A stretch of DNA of 64,000 bases, taken from assembly GCA_026545765.1 (NCBI GenBank), contig CM048842.1, positions 25,458,667 to 25,522,666 of the forward strand, given 5' to 3'. The notes below the pieces were generated by a model that was not told where the DNA came from, did no database searches, and was given only the letters and a program-made list of their open reading frames with translations. The position numbers and the translations under genes were made by a program. This document shows, one piece after another, positions 57,546 through 64,000 of this stretch (position 1 is the stretch's first letter; the number at the start of each line of letters is the position of its first letter). Origin of the DNA: Plantago major. Taxonomy: Eukaryota > Streptophyta > Magnoliopsida > Lamiales > Plantaginaceae.

Positions 57546-58030
57546 GTATTTGTATATATGAGTTATTTCGATTTTTCGTTAACTTTGTAAGTTTATTTTT
57601 TAGCTGGGGGCATTTTGGTCAAATTATAAATATTTCGTGTTGCGTTTAGCTGAAAACGTGTTGCGTTTAACATATAGTACTAGCAGCTAAATAGTACAAG
57701 TTATACACTTAATACGCATCATGAGCATTTCTGGATGATGAAGGTTTCGCGATCTCGGTTAGAATATGTGAGTACTTAACTATGTTTTTCTAATACTGCA
57801 CATGTCCCACCCAGGTCATATCAAATTCCCAACAGAGGGTCCTTTAAGTTAGTAAAATTTTCAAATAAGTCCCTGCAACTACAAAAGTTACATAAATTAT
57901 CTCTAAAGTCTCTGATTAAAATTTGATTTAGAAATTGAAAGTAGGAAGAATCCAAAATCAGCTGCATGCGTTTGATCAAAGAAAAGAGGACGAAAAATTG
58001 AGGAATTTTCGGGAGAAAGAATGAAGCAAT
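57546..58030. other. Unassigned non-coding stretch
   Basis: AT-rich. No ORF, RNA gene or transposon end recognised. Confidence 0.5.
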
Positions 58031-58300
58031 CAGTCCGACTGTATTAGTAGTACTCATTAATACATTCTTTTTTCCGTTTTCTAACAAAACTTGTAAGTTT
58101 ACGCTTCATAATTTGTTTGATTGTATTAGTAGAATTATGTAACACAGTCCGACGACTGTATTAGTAGACATGAATACAGTATGTATAGAGTTCAATAATA
58201 CAGTCGGACTGTATTAATATACTTCAATGATACATTCTGACTGTATTAACAGACTTTATTAATACAGTCTGACTGTAGTGTTCAGTAATACAGTCCCCGG
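58031..58300. repeat. Cluster of AATACAGTC-GACTGTATT palindromes
   Basis: At least six copies of AATACAGTC or its reverse complement within 270 bp. Several face each other to form near-perfect palindromes, for example AATACAGTCGGACTGTATT near 58196-58214 and related forms near 58031, 58150, 58230 and 58263. Confidence 0.75.
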
Positions 58301-59239
58301 TTGGTGGAGCACTGGCGGTGGCGGTGGGTGGCTCCGGTTGGTGGGTGGGTTGGGGTGTGGGGAGAGAGAAGAGAGAGGTGAGGTAAAATGGTAAATGATG
58401 ATAATGAGTGAATGATGAGATAAATGGTGAGAGTGAGTGGATAAACAAGGGGTAGAATAGACATTTCAGGTGGTTTTTTTGTCTGTAAAAGGGGTTGGCC
58501 TTTTATGAATAAAAATAAATTGTTGGTCTCTCCTTGTGCTCTACTCGCACAACTTTTCCCCAATTACATGGAGTACTGATTTTGGGCCACATAAAAGTTT
58601 GGGCTAGTTCTGGGTCAAGTTGGACCTTGGGAAGTGTATAATAAGTGAAGTATTTCTTACTTTTGGATGGATAGGCCAATTAGTGGAGAAATATTTTATT
58701 TGACTATTCGAAGCTTGAGCTGTTGAGCAATCTATTTAATTACTAGTATTTACGTAAGTGTGTGTTAAGGGTTTTTATATAAACTAATGAATTTGTGATT
58801 TTTAAAAACATTTAAAAATAATATATAAAAGGGAGAAATTTACGACATGAGATTCGAATCCTTCATCTTCTACTTAAACAATGACACATGTACGTACCAG
58901 ATTCAAATTGAATAAGTAAGATTAACGGATAAGATTTAAATTGAATTATAAACTTAGTGAAACTTTGTGAATTATTGTACTACTTCGAAAAATCATTCGT
59001 TTCGATTAAAAAATCACAAGTACTTGCTCATTAATAATTGCAATTATATCTCACTCGTAATTTACATGTTACACTAATTAACTCCCTCATAAAGAATTAT
59101 TAAGCTCATATATACATGATATTGCATCTATTATATAGTTCAAAAGTGCGTATTTCCTCAGATCCGGTTTCTAAAAATGCTCTTAATTCATGAATGAATG
59201 ATCTGTCAAACCGGCCTCTAAATGGTTCCTTTTCACCAC
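58301..59239. other. 3' flank of the GPT gene
   Basis: 58301-58380 is G-rich and purine-rich (GGTGGGTGG-type repeats). The rest is AT-rich and non-coding. It should include the 3' UTR and polyadenylation region of the minus-strand GPT gene just below 59240. No other feature is supported. Confidence 0.55.
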
Positions 59240-62238
59240 TTATTGCTTAACCTGTACAATACCAAAATATAAACTCATAAATTGTACGCTTGATAAAATG
59301 ATAATGAAATGTAGAAAAAGATAGATAGATATTTGTATTTGCATATATGATGATAGTAAGGTAAGGTAGGTAACCTGGGAGTAGAGGAAAGTGCCGGAGA
59401 TAGCAATGGCAGCACCAAGAGCATTGATTGGTTGAAGAGGTGTTTGGAAGATAATGATAGATGCCACAATCACAGATATTCTCTTCATAGTATTACCAAT
59501 GCTAAATGTCAAAGGAAATATCTCATCTAATGACATGTAAGATACTTGGTTGTATAGGTGGTAAAACACACTCTGGGCCACTACCCACCTGCACCATTTC
59601 AATCACAGCCACAATATCATCAACATGCATATACACTACAAATAGTTACGTACAATTAAAAGCGACAACACTTGCTAATGCAAATTGCATGCTCTATTTT
59701 CCAGATTTTTTGCCGTTCTTTAAAAGATCTCAACGCCCATTTTCTATGGTCAATTTAGTTCCACACAAGGAAGGTCTCGTAAAGGACACTAGTAGATATA
59801 TGAGGCCCAAAATTAATAATGTGACTTATATTACTATTCATATTCAATAACTTTACAATGTACTGCACATCATCACATCAAATATCATATTTGATTTTGG
59901 ACACTGAGATTAAGAGAAAGGGAAAAATGTATTCATATACTTGATTTTTGGCTTATTTGATGTACAATTATATGTTAAACCTATAATTTAGGTGTTCAAT
60001 TAGATAATTAAATAATCTAATTAATTTATATTTTATGTAAATAAAGAAAAAATTGAGTTATAAAATTTTGCCAAAAAAGAAAATAACACATTTGTAATGG
60101 GACATATATAATGGAATATAATACATTTGATGTGGGACCGAGGGAGTACATGATTTAAGTTAAGGTTCTGAGCCAATTAAGTTCATGAAATTGCTTATAA
60201 TATTTTTTTTATAATTGTTAAGGAGAAAAACGAAACTAAAAAAATCGGTGAGGCAAATTTAGGAATTTATGTAAAGCAACAATTTTATTGTAATGATATA
60301 ATAAGGTGACTGATAAATTACTGCTAACCAACCGAAATTTCCATTTAAAATGAAGAAAGATATTTTTTGGTTAGGTAGTAAATAAAATAGAATATGGTGA
60401 AGATGATGGGCTAACCATATGAAATTGGGACCAATTTGGGAGACTGCGTTTTGCCATCCAATTGCCCATAATTGGGGACCCTCAACAGCAATGGCAAAGG
60501 GAATGAGTATTATAAGGGACAGCATTGAAAGACAAGCGTAGTAATTCATTCCTCCCACTGATTTCCCCTTCTTCATTCCCTTTTTGGAAAATATATTCCT
60601 GAACACAAATGCCAAATTTGATATCATTGCTCCCATGAAACCTGATTTATTTGTCAATTAATAAACTAGTTAAAATAAGCATTAATAATCAGACATATTA
60701 CTAGAAATTAGTTGGAAAAAACATAAAATTTCAAAAAAAAAAATAAAATACTACTCCCTCCGTTCCAAAGAAATCTTTCCATTTTGACTTTGACCGCGAA
60801 TTACTCTTAAACTATAATAGTAAATAATTTAATAAAATCATATAATTAAAATTTAATTATTAAATTTTCATTATATGATTTTATTAAATTATTTACTATT
60901 ATAGTTTAAGAGAAATTTGCTTCGACGTTGACGGCAGAATAGTAAAATGGAAAGGTTTCTTTGAAACAGAGGAATTACTACTCATTTAACAAGTGGAAAT
61001 TAAAACTGATTTCGTTTGAATCATATTAGAGAGCGACTGTAGCAAAGTCAATTTTACAAATAATATAAGTGTGAGAATTGCTTTGCAGGAGAGCTATAAT
61101 CATAAAAACGCCACATGAACTTATTTAACTATAATACCTCAAGTTCGTTGAATTCATTACCGGTTAAATTGAAATTGAGCTCGGTCGCAGCTGAAAGTGC
61201 ACAACCACCAATTATCGGTAGAAGGGAGAGATAAACCGGCAAAGGAAAAGTTTCTCCCATAAACAATCTGGAAACCAGCACACTGAAAGCCGGTTCTCCG
61301 CTCTTTATAATATGAGTGAACGAGACTGCCACTTTAGACATGCTCACCGTTGCAGCCACATGTCCAATCGTATGTGCCACTGCAACCTAAGTCATCGAAA
61401 ACAATTGACCGAAAAAAGTTTAAATGAGAAAATTTTAAAAGAAACGGAGAGAGTAGTTTTCAACAAAATACAATTTGTAGTGAGAAACCTAGTAGTACTG
61501 CTCCATAGCAATGTCCCTTTGCTTTGTCAAAGGGCGCACTCACTATGAGATAGAGGGAGTATTTATCACGACTCTCCCGTTCAAAATAAATAAAGTTGTA
61601 GTTATGTTTACTATTCTCAAAATGGACCATTTTGAGAATAGTAAACATAAATAAAACTTTGAACGTTGTTTGGAAGTTTCACCGATAAAGCTTATTTTGC
61701 AAATAAAATACAAAAATCTTAAAATGGATGAAGTTCATACTGGCAAAAGCGTTTTCCAGAACTCGAGATCCGTGTCGGGAGCCTGAGCAACCCTGGTCGC
61801 CCAAGAAACCAACATGATCAATGACCCCGCGGCAAGCGAAAGCGTAGATGTAAGCCAGGGGAAAGGAAATGCATTCAACACTTTCTTGTTATAGATGTTG
61901 AACACCACGTTTAATGCCCACCAGGTTGCGAAATAAACTCCAATCTTCACCTTCTGGGCAGCTTTCTCCTGATCAAATTCGATGTTAATCGGGATGGGCT
62001 GCGATCGACCTGCCTCATACGCGCCGCACTGGACCGAAGAAGAGTCGTCTGGCACAGCGGTGTAGCCGAATCCAGTTGCCGTGCAAATGTGTAGAGGCTT
62101 GTTGCATGATGAAACGTGTTTTGTGGAGGGAAACAAATTCAAATTCAGTGTTTCGGAGCAAAGGCGTGGTTTTGGTATTTGATTAGACAATTTGTTGGCT
62201 CCCATAGGAGAATTTAAATGTTTTAGAGAGAATGCCAT
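59240..62238 (-). CDS. GPT: Glucose-6-phosphate/phosphate translocator, plastid inner membrane (GPT family)
   Basis: Five exons on the minus strand: 62238-61741, 61386-61161, 60641-60416, 59588-59375, 59251-59240. Splice sites are all GT-AG. The joined CDS is 1176 nt (391 codons plus TAA) with no stop. The first 75 or so residues are Ser/Asn-rich, like a plastid transit peptide. The mature part starts at about VKIGVYFATWWALNVVFNIY. Exon 2 encodes HTIGHVAATVSMSKVAVSFT and the IIKSGEPAFSVLVSR motif of the phosphate translocators. Exon 3 has KKGMKKGKSVGGMNYYACLS and IAVEGP, exon 4 has NQVSYMSLDE and FSIGNTMKRISVIVAS, and the end is QVKQ. The pattern fits GPT over TPT, PPT or XPT. The protein exchanges glucose-6-phosphate for phosphate, feeding starch synthesis or plastid pentose phosphate metabolism in non-green or sink tissue. 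Length is normal (about 390). GPT1 versus GPT2 is undecided. Confidence 0.95.
60127..60150. repeat. Possible MITE end in GPT intron 3
   Basis: GGACCGAGGGAGTA resembles the outer end of a Stowaway-like MITE. No matching partner end was found nearby, so only a remnant or a solo end is claimed. Confidence 0.35.
60754..60975. mobile_element. Stowaway-like MITE in GPT intron 2
   Basis: About 222 bp. It starts CTCCCTCCGTTCCAAAGAAA and ends with the decayed complement TTTCTTTGAAACAGAGG, with TA on both sides (60752-60753 and 60976-60977). The interior is a long AT-rich inverted repeat (AACTATAATAGTAAATAATT and its complement). These are the hallmarks of Tc1/mariner Stowaway MITEs. Confidence 0.85.
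61602..61650. repeat. Perfect 24-bp palindrome in GPT intron 1
   Basis: The arm 61602-61625 is exactly complementary to 61627-61650, with one base between. AGAGGGAGTA at 61552-61561 and CTCTCCCGTTC at 61572-61582 nearby suggest a small MITE or its remains. Confidence 0.75.
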
Positions 62239-62310
62239 TTTTTAAAAGAGGGCTTGTTGTGTGTTTGATGACTTAATTTGGTGCAATTGGTTTGTAGAGA
62301 TGTTGGTGTA

Positions 62311-62322
62311 CATTTATATAGG
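62311..62322 (-). promoter_or_regulatory. TATA box of the GPT gene
   Basis: CCTATATAAATG on the minus strand, 73-84 bp before the ATG. This implies a leader of roughly 40-50 nt. No other plausible TATA lies between it and the ATG. Confidence 0.7.
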
Positions 62323-62584
62323 AGCTAGGTGGTGCATGGTGAACTGACCCAACCTCTTCGAGCCGTTGAAAGTTTGGTTGGGACATTGGGGTTGGGGTGT
62401 AAGTTTTGTTGATTGCCTATCTATTGGTCGCAAGAGGCAACCAAAGACTTTGCAAATTGTTTTACTTTCTAGGAATATTCCCATTATTTTTAGATTTCAT
62501 TGGCATGAAATTACTTCCCCGTCCCATAACGATTGAATTGTTTACTTTAATATGTTTTATATTATAGTTGAAATAAGAATTGTA
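62323..62584. other. Upstream region of GPT
   Basis: Only about 260 bp separate the TATA box from the LINE fragment. CTTCCCCGTCCCATAAC near 62515-62531 resembles a decayed MITE end. No ORF. Confidence 0.5.
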
Positions 62585-62975
62585 AAAAATGATATTGAAA
62601 AGCTCGTAGGTATAGGTTGAAATACCGATTTAATTAACACCTCCTTCCCGGCACTTGACAGCTTCTTAGACTTGAAAGATACTTTGCCAGATGACATCCC
62701 CTTCTTTCCTCGACTGACCAACCACCGAAGGTAGCCCAACATATTTATCATGACACGCAATCTCCTCAACCTGCAAAATGCCAAGAATACGAAGCTGCAA
62801 CCTCTCATTCACTCCATCGCCAAATACACCAGTCGATTTCTGAAAGTTTACTACCTGACCAGAAGCTCTACTGTAAGTTAATAACACCTCTTTGATCTTC
62901 CACGTTGCTCCCTCAGTAGCCTTGCAGTAGAACGTATCCTCGGCAAAAAGTAAATGAAATACACTTGGCGCCCCT
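62585..62975 (-). pseudogene. LINE reverse transcriptase fragment
   Basis: Minus strand: GAPSVFHLLFAEDTFYCKAT (the F-A-D-D catalytic box with Glu for the first Asp), then YSRASGQVVNFQKS and KYVGLPSVVGQSRKE. After a frameshift near 62690 it continues SKKLSSAGKEVLIKSVFQPIPT. This is the palm and thumb region of plant L1-type LINE RT. Both ends are missing. The LTR of D3 begins exactly where the upstream codons should be. Confidence 0.85.
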
Positions 62976-64000
62976 TGATGTGCTCAAAATTAATACTTGT
63001 AAAATAACACAAGTAGTAAAGCGGTTGTCGTAGTACAACAATGCTTTAACCACAGGGTCGTTCTCTCGAGGAATTGATTAAGCTAGTTCTCAGGTGTAGG
63101 CTCAAAGTGTGAGTTGTAAACAGATAGTGTAGGTAAGGTTGATACTTCAAAACCCTACTACAAATTACAATTACATGAAAATGTAATACCTAGATCATGC
63201 AATCTCTACAAATAAAACGAAGCAAGCGTATCTTTCAAAAGTGCTGACATGATATAGCTAATGGTACACTGCCCGCGAATGCAACACTTTGCTATTGCAA
63301 AATCGAACCAGATACAGATTATAAGTACGTATGAGTTATGGCAAAAAGCTTGTCACTAGCTATGCCCTCATCCGGATATATACTAATTAGAGGTAAAGAC
63401 TGATGCAAGTTCACAACGATCAAGCATGCGTTCAACGATCAAATAACAATATGTCACGATACATGTTAATAACAGCAACCGCCTAACTTGTACTATTGAA
63501 TACCTGGGCGCCTATTGGTCCCTGCGATCGTCAGAAAGATCGATAATGCTTCTTCGAATTAAAAGAGATTGAAATCTCTAAGTGTTTACAATGCTTGAAA
63601 TTGAAAATATGAAAGTAGAAGTAATGAAAGTATATCCTAATGACTGATACAAGTGGTCTATTTATAAGACCAAGGAAGAAGAAACTAGATATCATGGGAA
63701 AAACTGCCAGAAAAACGTGGGTTGATTCTGTCAACCTGATGTCACCGCGGTGAGGTACTTTTGGGTACTCCTCCTCACCACGGTCTGGTCTTTCTGCCCG
63801 CTCTTCTGTTTATCTGGACCGCGGTGAGCCCGTTTGGATGTCGGTGAGCCCTGTCTCTGGGAATTCCTCCATTTTTTCCATTTTCTCCACTTTTCTCTCC
63901 CTTTTCCAACCTCCATGTCACCACTCTTGGAGTAGTGGCCCACTAACTTGGCCTAGTGGTGCTTCTAGAAGGTTTTGAGGTCTTCTTTGCACTTTGGTCC
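62976..64000. repeat. Gypsy-like LTR of element D3 (partial, runs off the window)
   Basis: Starts TGATGTGCTCAAAAT like the D2 LTR and shares GC(A/G)GTTGT(C/T)GTAG and AACCACAGG(A/G)TCGTT in the same order. It has GC palindromes of the same style (TCACCGCGGTGA at 63742-63753, ACCGCGGTGAGC near 63818). No ORF is supported. Orientation is not decided. Confidence 0.7.

Noticed and set aside
59506..59850. Plus-strand ORF of 114 codons across GPT exon 4
   Set aside because: Antisense to a well-supported exon and an adjoining intron, with no independent evidence.
62961..62978. GGCGCC next to the D3 LTR as a gypsy primer binding site
   Set aside because: These bases are codons of the LINE RT motif GAPSVFHLL, so the match to TGGCGCC is chance.
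1..64000. tRNA or rRNA genes
   Set aside because: No cloverleaf or conserved rRNA segment was recognised. The tRNA-like text at 20105-20116 and 23866-23877 is only the primer site.

Overview
The window looks like heterochromatic, transposon-rich DNA from a eudicot plant. Evidence: Ty1/copia elements primed by initiator tRNA-Met, Ty3/gypsy LTRs, a MULE, a Stowaway MITE with CTCCCTCC ends, short AT-rich introns, and one clear plastid sugar-phosphate transporter gene. The species cannot be named from the sequence.

Layout. (1) 1-5796 (+): 3' half of a large SIRE/Maximus-like Ty1/copia element (element 0). (2) 6214-21734 (-): a structurally complete 15.5 kb member of the same family (element A) with TG...CA LTRs, PBS, PPT and a GAAAG target duplication. 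(3) 22405-34664 (+): element C, a diverged member that keeps gag, protease, both LTRs and the downstream gene but has lost integrase, RT and RNase H. (4) 39546-51216 (-): element B, whose pol is cut by a gypsy LTR. Elements A and C sit in remnants of a gypsy-like element D1 (5797-6208, 21740-22404, 34666-39545). That element has gag-protease and an extra plant-transposon-protein ORF but no RT. A related element D2 (51217-about 53600) cuts element B, and a third LTR (D3) starts at 62976. (5) 53878-56682 (+): a decayed MULE transposase fused to an OTU cysteine protease domain. (6) 59240-62238 (-): an apparently intact five-exon glucose-6-phosphate/phosphate translocator (GPT) gene with a TATA box. 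This is the only convincing host gene. It is hemmed in by a LINE fragment and LTR D3.

The most unusual system is in the copia family. Downstream of pol, each element carries about 5 kb on the coding strand that behaves like a separate gene. It has its own TATA box about 170-210 bp before the ATG in three copies. It also has five short introns, all phase 0, with lengths (80, 79, 83, 89-90, 78 bp) kept between copies. The ancestral exons between them are all multiples of three. The predicted product has no visible signal peptide or membrane span. It carries basic NLS-like clusters, an Arg-rich patch, acidic runs and a conserved C-terminal domain, so an envelope role is doubtful and a nuclear or RNA-binding role is more plausible (inference). 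Genomic RNA of such an element must escape splicing, which makes this arrangement functionally interesting. The LTR leader also carries an array of small hairpins whose stems change in a compensatory way from repeat to repeat.

Almost every retroelement ORF here is broken by stops or frameshifts. The functional claims refer to the family ancestor and not to these copies.
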